A stretch of DNA of 40,688 bases, from assembly GCF_016862175.1 (NCBI RefSeq), contig NZ_BOML01000049.1, positions 1 to 40,688 of the forward strand, given 5' to 3'. Below the pieces are notes generated by a model, which searched no databases, was not told where the DNA came from, and saw nothing but the letters and a program-made list of their open reading frames with translations. This stretch comes from Paractinoplanes durhamensis (GTDB lineage: Bacteria > Actinomycetota > Actinomycetes > Mycobacteriales > Micromonosporaceae). Positions 16,376 through 24,744 of the stretch are shown piece after piece; position 1 is the first letter of the stretch; each line of letters begins with the position of its first letter. Both the position numbers and the translations under genes were made by a program.

Positions 16376-19300
16376 ATGCCCGCGGTCACCAAAGCCGCCA
16401 ACCGGCTCCCCGCCGACGGTGGCCGGCCGGCGCGACGCAACCCCGACGGCACGCCCGCCGTGCACCGCTTCGGCGCGGACGAGTTCCGGCAGCTGCTGCA
16501 GGAGGGCACCCCGGCCGACCTGGCCGACGTGCTGCTCGCCGTGCCCGAGGCCGACCGCCGGGCGTTGGCCAGCACCCTCCACTCCCCCGCCGCCGGGGGC
16601 ACCGAGCAGCAGGAGGGCGCCCTGCTGGTCGCGGGCGCCGGTTGCCTGCCGAGCGCCGACGCGATCGTGTCGTGGTTGCGTTCCCGCCGTTTCCAGCACG
16701 TCCCGCCCGCGGAGACGGTGGCCGACCTGCTCCGGGTCCTGACCGCCACCGGCCGCCCCCGCCTGAGTGCGATAGCCGCCGTCCTGACCGACCGGATGCG
16801 CCCACGCCCCGCCTGGCCCGGCGAATGGACCGTGGCCGCCGCCGTCCTGGCGGCCGCCGGCACCGCACCGCCCCGGTCCGAGGCCGTGACACGAGCATGG
16901 ATCCGCGGCCACGAGGGCGACCCCGGCACCCTGGCCGACCGCCTGGCCGCCGACCCATGGCTGGACCGCCTGCTCCCCCGCCTGTTCCAGACCCCCGGCC
17001 TGGACCGCCATTGGCCGCCCGCCCTGGCCGAGCTGGCCGCCACCGGCCGCCTGAACCGCAACCAGCTGATCCGCCTGACCTTGCACCGCTTGGCCGAGGG
17101 CGGCACGCCGGCGTCCCTGCGCCCGGCCATGACGACCCACCATCTGCTGGCCCCCACCGCCAAGGAGATCACCAAGCACCGCCGCGACTACGAGACCCTC
17201 CTGGGCGGCCCGCTGGCCGCCTTCGCCAGCAGCGCCCTGCACATCACCGACGAGCCCCAGGCCGTGCCGGCACGCTCCACCAAGCCCTCGGCCAAGATCA
17301 CGCAGCCCGCCAAGCCGGCCGCCAAGACCTCGCGACCGACGGCCGGCCCCACCTCCCGGTCCACCCGCCCCTCGGCCGAAGCGGCCGCCAAAACCTCAGC
17401 CGGATCGACCCGTCGCCCCGCCAAGCCGCCCGCCACGCCTGCCGCCCGGACCACCGACCCCTCAGCCAAGGACGCCCCCAAAAGCTCGCCGCCGGCCAAG
17501 CCCGCCACAAGGACCAGGCGTTCCGCGGCGAAGCGCGCCCCCGAGATCGCGCCCGCCCCCGGGGCCGTCGCCGAGGTCTCGCCGCCGACCATCACCGCCA
17601 AACACACCCAGCCTTCGGCAAGACCCGCGGTGCGGGCGCCGGCAGATCTCGCCGCCGACAGCCCGACGTCCGCCATCCCCACCGCCGAGCACACGCAGGC
17701 ATCGGCGAACCTCGCCGCGACGAAGGCGCCGCCGCCGGAATCCGTCGCTGAGGCCATGCCTGTCGCCGGAAACCGGCCGCAGATCGGGCCGGCCGCCGAC
17801 TCCTTGCCGTCCCCGGCCACATCCCTCGCGGAGGGACCGTCGCCCATGCAGCCGGTGACCAGGCCGGCCGTGGAAGGTCTCCCGGCACCCGGTGCGCTGG
17901 CCAGGATCCCGTGGCTCGCCGGCAGATCGGCTGCGGCGCAAACGCCTCAGCCGGGCCCGGCGAAGTCTCAGCCTCCCCAGCCGACGTTGCCCGGGTTCAA
18001 CGCGGTCCAGGCGAGGTCGCCGCGGCCGGTTCGGCCGCCTGTCGCGCCGCTCTTTCCGCCTCCGCCCGTGGCCTTGCCGCCGGCCGCGATGCCGGCGCCG
18101 TTCGGGTCGGTGGCCGAACTGGTCGCCGACTTCGCCGATCGTCTGCCGCAACCGCTGGAAGCGATCAGCCTGGAGCGGATTCTCGCCGGCCTGGTGGCCT
18201 TCGCCCAGTCGGACCGCGACGAACTCATCGCCGCGATCACCCCGCTCGCCGATTCGGCCCCGCCGCCGTTCGGCCTCCTGCTGCGCGCACTCGCCCGGCC
18301 CGGCCACCGGCCTGACCGGCTGCCCGCCGAACCGCTCCCGCCGCCGGCCGCGATGGTCCCGGCCCGGATCCGCGAACTGGCCTACCAGCTGGCCACCAAC
18401 GTGCCGCCCGCGCTGCTGGCCACCCCGGCCACCGTCGACGGCCAGGTCAGCCCGGTCCGGGTGTTGTTCCGGCTGATCGCCGCCGAACGGGACAACTGGC
18501 AGCCCGGCCCCTACGACCTCGCCCAGGCCCTGCTGCGCCTGCCCACCACCGTGGACACCGCCGTGATCACGGCCGCCGACCGCCTGGTGTCCCCGGCGGG
18601 CCGCCAGTTCGCCACCTGGCTGCACGCCGGCGGCCTCCCCCCGGCAACCGCCACGATCACCACCGGCCCACATCGGCGAGCAACCGTCGTCCCGCCACCG
18701 GCGCCGACCATCCCGTCCGACGCCCACCCCGAACCCGCCCCGGCCGGCGTCCCCCCACTCCTGCACGACCCCACGCCCGCCGCAACCGTGGACACGATCA
18801 TCCGCGACCTGCTGACGCCGCCGGTCCTCGAAGCCGCCGAGGCCATCCCGCCGGACATGGGCTGCTGGACGATGGTGCTACCGCACCACCGCGACCTGAT
18901 CGCCGCCCACGTCCTCCCGTTCCTGACCGGCCGGTCAGCGGCCACGGCACGGCCCGAGAGCTCGCCACCCCCAGCAAGCGCGCCCCACACGTCAAGCACG
19001 GCCCGCGTTCTGGGCGCGGCAAAGACTGCGAGCCCCGCCCGCATTGCCGGCGCAGGGCCCACCGCGGCCGCCGCCCGCATTGCCGGCGCGATGCGGGCCG
19101 CAACCGCCCGCGATGAAGCGCAAGATCATCGGCGCCTTGCCGACGCGTTGCGCGGGCTGGCTCGGGCCGCGGGGCCGTTCGGGCCCGGGATGGCGCTCGC
19201 CCTGGCCCATGGGCTTGTCGCCGAGGAGGAGCTGCTGCGGGACGCCGCGGTTGACGCGGTACGGCATCTGACCGGCAGCAGCGGCCTCGACACCGGCCTG

Positions 19301-19756
19301 CTCGGCCGGGAGTTGCGGGCCCTGCTCACCGCCGCCGGCAGTGCGGTCCCCGGTGACGCGGCCGTCCGTCCATCGCCGCCGGCCGCGGGTTATGGCGTGA
19401 TGTCCCGAGCCGCAGCGGACGGCCGGGCACCGCGGACCATGGAAGATCGAGAGACCCGGCGCTCCGTCGGGGTCGGGCGTCTGCGGCGGGCCGCTGCCGG
19501 CCTGGAACGGATCGGTCGTGGCCGCGGCTGGCACATCGTCTGGGCGCTCGCCTACGCCGTGGTGCCGGCTCTGCTGCGGCAGCGCCCCGTCGCCGACGGC
19601 CTCCCGGAGCTGCTCGCCGTGGCGGCCGACGCGGCCACCGCCGTCGGCGCCCGCGCCGACATGCCCGACGTCATGCTGGCCGCGGCCGAGCCGGGCAGGT
19701 CAGACCTGGCCGTCGAGGCGGCCCGGCTCGCGCAGATCCTCACCGCAAACACCTGA
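16376..19756 (+). CDS. Large helical-repeat protein, DUF6493-like, with Ala/Pro-rich linkers
   Basis: 1,126 residues. An N-terminal helical domain (about 1-290) includes DPWLDRLLPRLF, ALAELAATGRLNRNQLI and LAPTAKEITKHRRDYETLL. A roughly 280-residue Ala/Pro/Thr/Lys-rich linker (about 295-575) follows, then a second helical domain (about 575-855) with NVPPALLATPATVDG and WQPGPYDLAQALLRLP. A second short linker and a C-terminal domain (about 910-1126) with MALALAHGL, VWALAYAVVPALL and LPELLAVAADAA complete it. From memory this pattern matches DUF6493, which usually travels with SWIM zinc-finger, MoxR-type AAA and VWA genes; none is here. No enzyme motif, signal peptide or membrane helix is seen. 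The linkers probably expanded by slippage. ATG 16376 is preferred over 16355. It is possibly a scaffold; function unknown. Confidence 0.75.
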   Translation: MPAVTKAANRLPADGGRPARRNPDGTPAVHRFGADEFRQLLQEGTPADLADVLLAVPEADRRALASTLHSPAAGGTEQQEGALLVAGAGCLPSADAIVSWLRSRRFQHVPPAETVADLLRVLTATGRPRLSAIAAVLTDRMRPRPAWPGEWTVAAAVLAAAGTAPPRSEAVTRAWIRGHEGDPGTLADRLAADPWLDRLLPRLFQTPGLDRHWPPALAELAATGRLNRNQLIRLTLHRLAEGGTPASLRPAMTTHHLLAPTAKEITKHRRDYETLLGGPLAAFASSALHITDEPQAVPARSTKPSAKITQPAKPAAKTSRPTAGPTSRSTRPSAEAAAKTSAGSTRRPAKPPATPAARTTDPSAKDAPKSSPPAKPATRTRRSAAKRAPEIAPAPGAVAEVSPPTITAKHTQPSARPAVRAPADLAADSPTSAIPTAEHTQASANLAATKAPPPESVAEAMPVAGNRPQIGPAADSLPSPATSLAEGPSPMQPVTRPAVEGLPAPGALARIPWLAGRSAAAQTPQPGPAKSQPPQPTLPGFNAVQARSPRPVRPPVAPLFPPPPVALPPAAMPAPFGSVAELVADFADRLPQPLEAISLERILAGLVAFAQSDRDELIAAITPLADSAPPPFGLLLRALARPGHRPDRLPAEPLPPPAAMVPARIRELAYQLATNVPPALLATPATVDGQVSPVRVLFRLIAAERDNWQPGPYDLAQALLRLPTTVDTAVITAADRLVSPAGRQFATWLHAGGLPPATATITTGPHRRATVVPPPAPTIPSDAHPEPAPAGVPPLLHDPTPAATVDTIIRDLLTPPVLEAAEAIPPDMGCWTMVLPHHRDLIAAHVLPFLTGRSAATARPESSPPPASAPHTSSTARVLGAAKTASPARIAGAGPTAAAARIAGAMRAATARDEAQDHRRLADALRGLARAAGPFGPGMALALAHGLVAEEELLRDAAVDAVRHLTGSSGLDTGLLGRELRALLTAAGSAVPGDAAVRPSPPAAGYGVMSRAAADGRAPRTMEDRETRRSVGVGRLRRAAAGLERIGRGRGWHIVWALAYAVVPALLRQRPVADGLPELLAVAADAATAVGARADMPDVMLAAAEPGRSDLAVEAARLAQILTANT

Positions 19757-19817
19757 GCCGGATGACGCCGACGACCCGGCGGGCGTGACGCGAGGCGCCG
19801 CGCCCGCCCGGCGGCGT

Positions 19818-20540
19818 TCAAGGGGCCGGTACCTCGCGGAACGAACCCAGCGAACCGGCCATCCGGGATGCGGTCACGGTCAGGAGTGGGCGGGACAGCA
19901 TGCCGAGCGCGCGCATCTTCTCCGTCATCGGGTGCTCGCCCAGGCGTACCGAAAAAGGAGCCCGGCCCACTCGGATGCCGGACAGATTCATCGGGAGCGC
20001 GCCGCGCAGCAGGCGGTCCGCCTGCGCGCCGTGCGACAGGTAGGACCAGGACGGCACCTTCAGCCTCGTGCCGAACGGCAGCCGCACGCCTCCCGTTTGC
20101 ACCGACGCGTGCATCACCTCGGCGCCGCCGTCGCGGACGGTCACGTCGGTGGTGGACGGGCCGAAGGCCAGGTCGGCCTCCATCAGCCATTTCGGCAGGG
20201 CCCAGAAGTCCTGGCCGGCCTCGCGGGTGAAGGCGCCGGTCACCGGCAGGTCGACGATGTGCAGGCCGGGCAGGCCGCGTGGCCCGCGCACGAGAAGCCC
20301 GACGCCGACCTCGTCGTAGGTCTTCAGCACCCACTCGTCGTAGTGGATGAACATCAGCAGCGTGATCGCCCGGCCGAAGACCGTGACCGGGCGCAGCGGC
20401 ACTCCGGAGAGCACCCGGCGGGCGTCGGCGGCAGGGGCCGTGAAGATCGCCGCGGTGATCCGGGCATCGGTGATGGTCACTGGCAGCGTGACCGTCTCGC
20501 CCTGAATGGACCAGGTCGCCGCGTCGATGCGTTCCGCCAT
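19818..20540 (-). CDS. Acetoacetate-decarboxylase-like protein
   Basis: A 240-residue protein of the ADC fold. LPVTGAFTREAGQDFWALPKWLM carries the candidate Schiff-base Lys and matches the core of ADC-like proteins, and the HYDEWVLKTYDEVGVGLLV strand pair is also typical. True acetoacetate decarboxylase turns acetoacetate into acetone and CO2, but many ADC-like proteins have other or unknown substrates, so only the fold is claimed. The ATG at 20540 has TAAGGT 6 nt upstream and no Shine-Dalgarno. That -10 is inside an 18-bp palindrome, so repression by a dimeric regulator is likely. It is divergent from the transhydrogenase operon and convergent with the large DUF6493-like gene. Confidence 0.75.
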   Translation of the reverse strand: MAERIDAATWSIQGETVTLPVTITDARITAAIFTAPAADARRVLSGVPLRPVTVFGRAITLLMFIHYDEWVLKTYDEVGVGLLVRGPRGLPGLHIVDLPVTGAFTREAGQDFWALPKWLMEADLAFGPSTTDVTVRDGGAEVMHASVQTGGVRLPFGTRLKVPSWSYLSHGAQADRLLRGALPMNLSGIRVGRAPFSVRLGEHPMTEKMRALGMLSRPLLTVTASRMAGSLGSFREVPAP

Positions 20541-20546
20541 GCGGCG

Positions 20547-20577
20547 ACCTTACCGCTCGGTAAGGAGAACGGTAAGG
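20547..20577. promoter_or_regulatory. Three-half-site operator over the ADC-like promoter
   Basis: The perfect palindrome CCTTACCG-CT-CGGTAAGG (20548-20565) is followed by a third half-site CGGTAAGG (20570-20577), spaced 12 bp from the second. On the minus strand the -10 TAAGGT (20552-20547) of the ADC-like gene lies in the palindrome, and the third half-site covers the expected -35 position. The form resembles TetR-family operators; the regulator is not identified. It may also affect the divergent pnt operon, whose start is about 85 nt away. Confidence 0.7.
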
Positions 20578-20660
20578 AGTCACGAAGGTGGAGTCGGGTG
20601 GCCCCTTGACGCCGAGTCGGACAGCATCGATGTTGGCGGTGGGACGGGTCGACGGATGGG

Positions 20661-21815
20661 ATGCGGATGGCGACGGTCGGGGTGCTGCGGGAGACGGCGG
20701 GGCGGGAGCGGCGGGTTGCGCTCACCCCGGACGGGGCCGGTCGCCTGCGCAAGCAGGACGTCTCCGTGCTGGTCGAGGCGGGCGCGGGGAGCCGCGCCTG
20801 GTTCGGCGACATCGACTACGAGGGTGCCGGCGCGGTGGTGGTGACCCGCGAGCAGGTGTACGCCGAGAGCGACGTGCTGCTGTGCCTGCATCCGCCGGAG
20901 GACGTGGTTGCCGCCAGACCGGGCCAGCTGCTGGTCGGGCTGCTCGGGCCGCTGACCGACCTCGACCTGGCCCAGCGGCTGGCATCGGCGGGGATCACCG
21001 CGATCAGCCTCGACCTGCTGCCGCGCACACTGAGCCGGGCCCAGTCGATGGACGCGCTGACCTCACAGGCCAACGTGGCCGGCTACAAGGCGGCGCTGCT
21101 GGCGGCCGAGGCCTACGCCGGCTTCTTCCCGATGCTGATGACCGCGGCCGGCACCACCCGGCCGGCCCAGGTGCTGGTGCTCGGGGCGGGGGTGGCGGGG
21201 TTGCAGGCGATCGCCACCGCCCGGCGGCTGGGGGCGCTGGTCACCGGCTACGACGTGCGGGAGGCGGCGCGGGCCGACATCGCCTCGACCGGCGCCGCCG
21301 TGCTCGACGTGTCGGTGCCGAGGGGGGACGGCGAGGGCGGCTACGCCCGGACGCTGTCCGAGGACGAGGGCGCGGCCCAGCAGCAGGGCCTCGATGCGGC
21401 GATCCCGCGCTTCGACGTGGTGATCACGACCGCCCAGGTTCCGGGTGGGCCGGCACCGCGGCTGGTGTCCGGAAACGCCCTCGCCGGGATGCGCCCGGGC
21501 TCGGTGCTCGTCGACCTGGCGTCGACTGTGGACGGCGGGAACGTCGAGGGATCAATTCCGGACACCCGGGTGGTCACCGACGCCGGCATCACGATCATCG
21601 GGGCGGGGAATCTCGCGTCGACGGTGCCGGCGGCGGCTTCCACGGCGTACGCACGGAATCTGCTGGCCCTGCTCACCCAGCTGATGCCCCGCGGAGAGGT
21701 CGTTCTCGACCTCGACGACGACGTGCAGGCGGCGGTGGTCGTGACCCACGGCGGGCGCCTGGTCAACCCGCGGGTGCGTGCGGCGCTCGCCGACTTCAAG
21801 GAGATCCGTTCGTGA
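20661..21815 (+). CDS. pntAA: Proton-translocating NAD(P) transhydrogenase, NAD(H)-binding subunit alpha-1
   Basis: A 384-residue peripheral domain-I subunit that binds NAD(H) and passes hydride to the NADP(H)-binding subunit at the membrane face. It is recognised by the N-terminal VGVLRETAGRERRVALTPD, the loop SRAQSMDALTSQANVAGYKA, and the Rossmann signature VLGAGVAGLQAIATARRLGA with GYDVREAA after it. An alanine-dehydrogenase-like protein would lack the RAQSMDALTSQ loop. It occurs as a separate gene (PntAA/PntAB/PntB arrangement). The start is ATG 20661 or 20667, both behind a weak GGATGGG site. It overlaps pntAB by GTGA. The operator upstream of the divergent gene is close enough to influence this operon. 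Confidence 0.95.
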   Translation: MRMATVGVLRETAGRERRVALTPDGAGRLRKQDVSVLVEAGAGSRAWFGDIDYEGAGAVVVTREQVYAESDVLLCLHPPEDVVAARPGQLLVGLLGPLTDLDLAQRLASAGITAISLDLLPRTLSRAQSMDALTSQANVAGYKAALLAAEAYAGFFPMLMTAAGTTRPAQVLVLGAGVAGLQAIATARRLGALVTGYDVREAARADIASTGAAVLDVSVPRGDGEGGYARTLSEDEGAAQQQGLDAAIPRFDVVITTAQVPGGPAPRLVSGNALAGMRPGSVLVDLASTVDGGNVEGSIPDTRVVTDAGITIIGAGNLASTVPAAASTAYARNLLALLTQLMPRGEVVLDLDDDVQAAVVVTHGGRLVNPRVRAALADFKEIRS

Positions 21816-22096
21816 GTGCGCTGCTGCTGGCCGACGTGACCGTGTTCGTCCTGGCGCTGCTCGTCGGTTTCGAGGTGATCAGCAAGGTGCCGGCGACGCT
21901 GCACACGCCGCTGATGTCCGGCGCGAACGCCATCCACGGGGTGGTGCTGGTCGGGGTGATGCTGCTGGCCGCCACCGTCACCGGGATCGGCGGATATGTC
22001 CTGCTCGCGGTGGCCGCGTTCTGCGCGGCGATGAACGTGGCCGGCGGCTACGTGGTCACCGACCGGATGCTCGCGATGTTTCGGAGCCGTCGATGA
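21812..22096 (+). CDS. pntAB: NAD(P) transhydrogenase, membrane subunit alpha-2
   Basis: 94 residues with three hydrophobic helices (about 5-25, 37-57 and 62-82), ending in a basic tail. It forms part of the proton channel of transhydrogenase together with PntB. The typical FEVISKVPATLHTPLMSGANAIHG segment is split here only by the reading window and is complete. The GTG start at 21812 overlaps the pntAA stop (GTGA) and has AAGGAG 8 nt upstream. Its own stop overlaps the pntB ATG (ATGA). The three genes are therefore tightly coupled. Confidence 0.95.
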   Translation: MSALLLADVTVFVLALLVGFEVISKVPATLHTPLMSGANAIHGVVLVGVMLLAATVTGIGGYVLLAVAAFCAAMNVAGGYVVTDRMLAMFRSRR

Positions 22097-23463
22097 ACAC
22101 CACGATCCACCTGGTCTACCTGGCCTGCGCGGTCAGCTTCGTGATCGGCCTGCACTGGATGAACGCGCCGGCCACCGCGCGGCGCGGCAACCAGATCTCG
22201 GCGGCCGGCATGGCGCTCGCGATCCTCACCACCGTCGTCGTGCTGGTGCGCGACCACACGGTCACCCTCGGCGCGGCGGTCGCCCTGGTCATCGGGTCGG
22301 CCGCGGGCGGGCTGGCCGGGCTGCTCACCGCCCGGCGGGTGCAGATGACCGCGATGCCGCAGCTGGTCAGCCTGTTCAACGCGGTCGGCGGCGGGGCGGC
22401 CGCGCTGATCGCGCTCGGTGACCGGACCGCGTCGGTGTTCGGCGTGCTCGACGTCGCGATCGGCGGGGTCACGTTCACCGGTTCGCTGGTGGCGGCGGGC
22501 AAGCTGGCCGGGCGCATCCCGGGCCGGCCGATCACCGTTCCCTTCGGCCGGTGGCTCTCCGCCGCCCTCACCGCGCTCGCCGCGGCGCTCGGCGTCTGGT
22601 TCGTCGCCGACGGCGGCAACCAGTGGCTGCTCGGCGGCGTCACCCTCGCCGCGCTGGCCGGCGGCCTGCTGCTCTCGCTGCCGATCGGCGGCGCCGACAT
22701 GCCGGTGGTGATCTCGCTGCTCAACGCGTTCACCGGCACCGCCGTCGCGATGGCCGGGTTCGTCCTCGACAGCACCCCGCTGATCATCGCGGGTGGCCTG
22801 GTCGGGGCGGCCGGCGCGATCCTCACCAAGCTCATGGCCGACGCCATGAACCGGCCGATCAGCGCGATCATGGCGGGTGGTTACGGCACCGGCGACGCGG
22901 TCGCGGTCGCGACCGGTTCCGGTTCCGCGGCGGTACGGGAGATCACCGCGGACGATGCCGCGATCCAATTGGCGTACGCGTCGAAGGTCGTCATCGTCCC
23001 CGGCTACGGCCTGGCCGCCGCGCAGGCACAGCACGAGGCGGTCGCCCTGGCCGAGGCGCTGACCGAGCGCGGGGTCGAGGTCACCTACGCGATCCACCCG
23101 GTCGCCGGGCGGATGCCGGGGCACATGAACGTGCTGCTGGCCGAGGCCAACGCCCCCTATCAGCAGCTCAAGGACCTGGAGGAGAGCAACCCCGAATTTG
23201 CGCGTACGGACGTCGCGCTGATCATCGGCGCCAACGACGTGACCAACCCGGCGGCACGGCGCCCCGGCAACCCGGTCTCCGGCATGCCGATCCTCGACGT
23301 CGACAAGGCGCGCAGCGTCATCGTGCTCAAACGGTCACTCGGGCACGGCTATGCGGGCATCGACAACGAGCTGTACTCCGATCCGAAGACGGCGATGCTC
23401 TTCGCGGATGCGAAGGCCGGGCTGGGTGCGCTGCTGAGCGGGCTGCACGCGTACGCCGATTGA
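22093..23463 (+). CDS. pntB: NAD(P) transhydrogenase subunit beta
   Basis: 456 residues. The N-terminal half has about nine membrane helices with the conserved MPQLVSLFNAVGGGAAALIA segment. The C-terminal domain III binds NADP(H), with GYGLAAAQAQH as the nucleotide loop, GRMPGHMNVLLAEANAPY, and the conserved VALIIGANDVTNPAAR and VDKARSVIVLKRS segments. The complex uses the proton gradient to reduce NADP+ with NADH. The start ATG 22093 overlaps the pntAB stop. After the stop at 23463 there is a 100-bp gap with a small inverted repeat before the esterase gene. Confidence 0.97.
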   Translation: MNTTIHLVYLACAVSFVIGLHWMNAPATARRGNQISAAGMALAILTTVVVLVRDHTVTLGAAVALVIGSAAGGLAGLLTARRVQMTAMPQLVSLFNAVGGGAAALIALGDRTASVFGVLDVAIGGVTFTGSLVAAGKLAGRIPGRPITVPFGRWLSAALTALAAALGVWFVADGGNQWLLGGVTLAALAGGLLLSLPIGGADMPVVISLLNAFTGTAVAMAGFVLDSTPLIIAGGLVGAAGAILTKLMADAMNRPISAIMAGGYGTGDAVAVATGSGSAAVREITADDAAIQLAYASKVVIVPGYGLAAAQAQHEAVALAEALTERGVEVTYAIHPVAGRMPGHMNVLLAEANAPYQQLKDLEESNPEFARTDVALIIGANDVTNPAARRPGNPVSGMPILDVDKARSVIVLKRSLGHGYAGIDNELYSDPKTAMLFADAKAGLGALLSGLHAYAD

Positions 23464-23484
23464 CGGGCGACTCATCGATTTCAG

Positions 23485-23502
23485 TCACTTGACACCTAGT
23501 GA
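23485..23502. promoter_or_regulatory. Inverted repeat and TTGACA upstream of esterase gene
   Basis: TCACT (23485-23489) and AGTGA (23498-23502) flank an 8-nt spacer. A consensus -35 TTGACA lies at 23489-23494, but no convincing -10 follows at 16-18 bp. It is a possible promoter-operator for the downstream esterase gene. Confidence 0.35.
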
Positions 23503-23566
23503 TCAACTTGGAACGCTCGGTTGCTGGGAACGTTAACGGGGCCGGAATCGCGGGAGAACCGACGCC

Positions 23567-24733
23567 TTGCACAGTCCACGTCTCAGCAGCCTTCTGTCCG
23601 ATTTATCCGACAAAGCCATCGAGGAGTTCTGGGCCGACACCGGCTCGCCGCTGATCGAGCCGGCCGGCGACGGCCGGACGCTCGTCACCTTCCTGTGGCG
23701 GGGCGAAGCGGTCAGCACCCGGGTGTGGTGGGGCTTCGACCTGCCCCTCGACCGGGTGCCCGGCACCGATCTGTGGCACGCGTCCTGCCCCCTGCCGCCG
23801 CAGTTGCGCACCACGTACTGCCTGGCGCACGGCGACGCCGACCGGTCCCCCGGCGACGACTCCGGGTTCGGCCCGACCCACGTCGACGCGGCCAACCCGC
23901 ACCGGCTGCACTTCCCGGCCGACCCGGACGACCCCGGCGACCGGGACTGCTGGGTGTCGCTGCTGGAGCTGCCGGAGGCACCGCCCGAGCCGTGGACCGG
24001 GCCGCGCCCCGGCGTCCCGGCCGGCGACCTGACCGAGGTGGTGCTGCCCGGCACCGCCCTGGGCGGGCAGCGCCCGATCACCGTCTATCGCCCGGCCGGC
24101 ACGAGCGCCGACGGCCTCGGCGTCCTGGTCGTCTTCGACGGCTTCCTGGCCCGGCACGTCATGCGCATCCCCACCGTCCTGGACAACCTGATCGCGGCCG
24201 GCCGGATCCCGCCGACGGTGGCCCTGTTCGTCAGCAGCTTCGAGAAGACCCGCGAACGCGACCTGGAACCGACCCCGCCGATCCACGAGTTCATCCGCCA
24301 CGAGCTGATGCCGTGGGCGCGGCGGAATCTGGGCGCGGGCCGCGACCGGCGGGCGAACGTGATCGCCGGGGTGTCCCGGGGCGGGCTGGCCGCCGCCTAC
24401 GTGGGCGCGTACGCGCACGAGGAGTTCGGCGCGGTGATCGCCCAGTCCGGCAGCTTCTGGTGGCCGGAGCCGGCCGCCGGTGAACCGGGCTGGCTGATCC
24501 GGCAGATCCCCCGCCATCCCCCGGCCGACGTGCGCTTCTACCTGGACGTCGGGATCCGCGAGACGTTACCGGGGCCGGGCGGCGCACCGGATCAACTGAC
24601 CGTCGTCCGGCAGATGCACGAGGCCCTCAGCGGCCACGGCTACCCGGTCGACTACACCGAATACGTCGGCGGCCACGACTACGTGAACTGGCGCCGCACC
24701 TTCCCCGAAGGCTTATTGGCGGTGCAGCGCTAG
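23567..24733 (+). CDS. Enterochelin-esterase-like (Fes family) alpha/beta hydrolase
   Basis: A 388-residue cytoplasmic protein with an N-terminal Ig-like Fes domain (about 20-160; VTFLWRG...STRVWWGFDLP, LWHASCPLP) and a C-terminal hydrolase domain. The nucleophile elbow is GVSRGG (Ser near residue 267), an acid is likely in the LDVGIRE region, and the His is in GGHDYVNW. The family hydrolyses ferric-siderophore esters after uptake, but many actinobacterial members have other ester substrates. No siderophore biosynthesis or ferric uptake gene is in the window, though an ABC transporter follows. The start is TTG 23567 with GGGAG about 10 nt upstream; no ATG or GTG fits the N-terminus. The TAG stop overlaps the candidate -10 of the ABC ATPase gene. 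Confidence 0.85.
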   Translation: MHSPRLSSLLSDLSDKAIEEFWADTGSPLIEPAGDGRTLVTFLWRGEAVSTRVWWGFDLPLDRVPGTDLWHASCPLPPQLRTTYCLAHGDADRSPGDDSGFGPTHVDAANPHRLHFPADPDDPGDRDCWVSLLELPEAPPEPWTGPRPGVPAGDLTEVVLPGTALGGQRPITVYRPAGTSADGLGVLVVFDGFLARHVMRIPTVLDNLIAAGRIPPTVALFVSSFEKTRERDLEPTPPIHEFIRHELMPWARRNLGAGRDRRANVIAGVSRGGLAAAYVGAYAHEEFGAVIAQSGSFWWPEPAAGEPGWLIRQIPRHPPADVRFYLDVGIRETLPGPGGAPDQLTVVRQMHEALSGHGYPVDYTEYVGGHDYVNWRRTFPEGLLAVQR

Positions 24734-24736
24734 AGT
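24731..24736 (+). promoter_or_regulatory. Candidate -10 box of the ABC transporter genes
   Basis: TAGAGT with 8 nt before the ATG at 24745. Its first three bases are the stop codon of the esterase gene. No Shine-Dalgarno is visible. Confidence 0.4.
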
Positions 24737-24744
24737 GCCCGACG

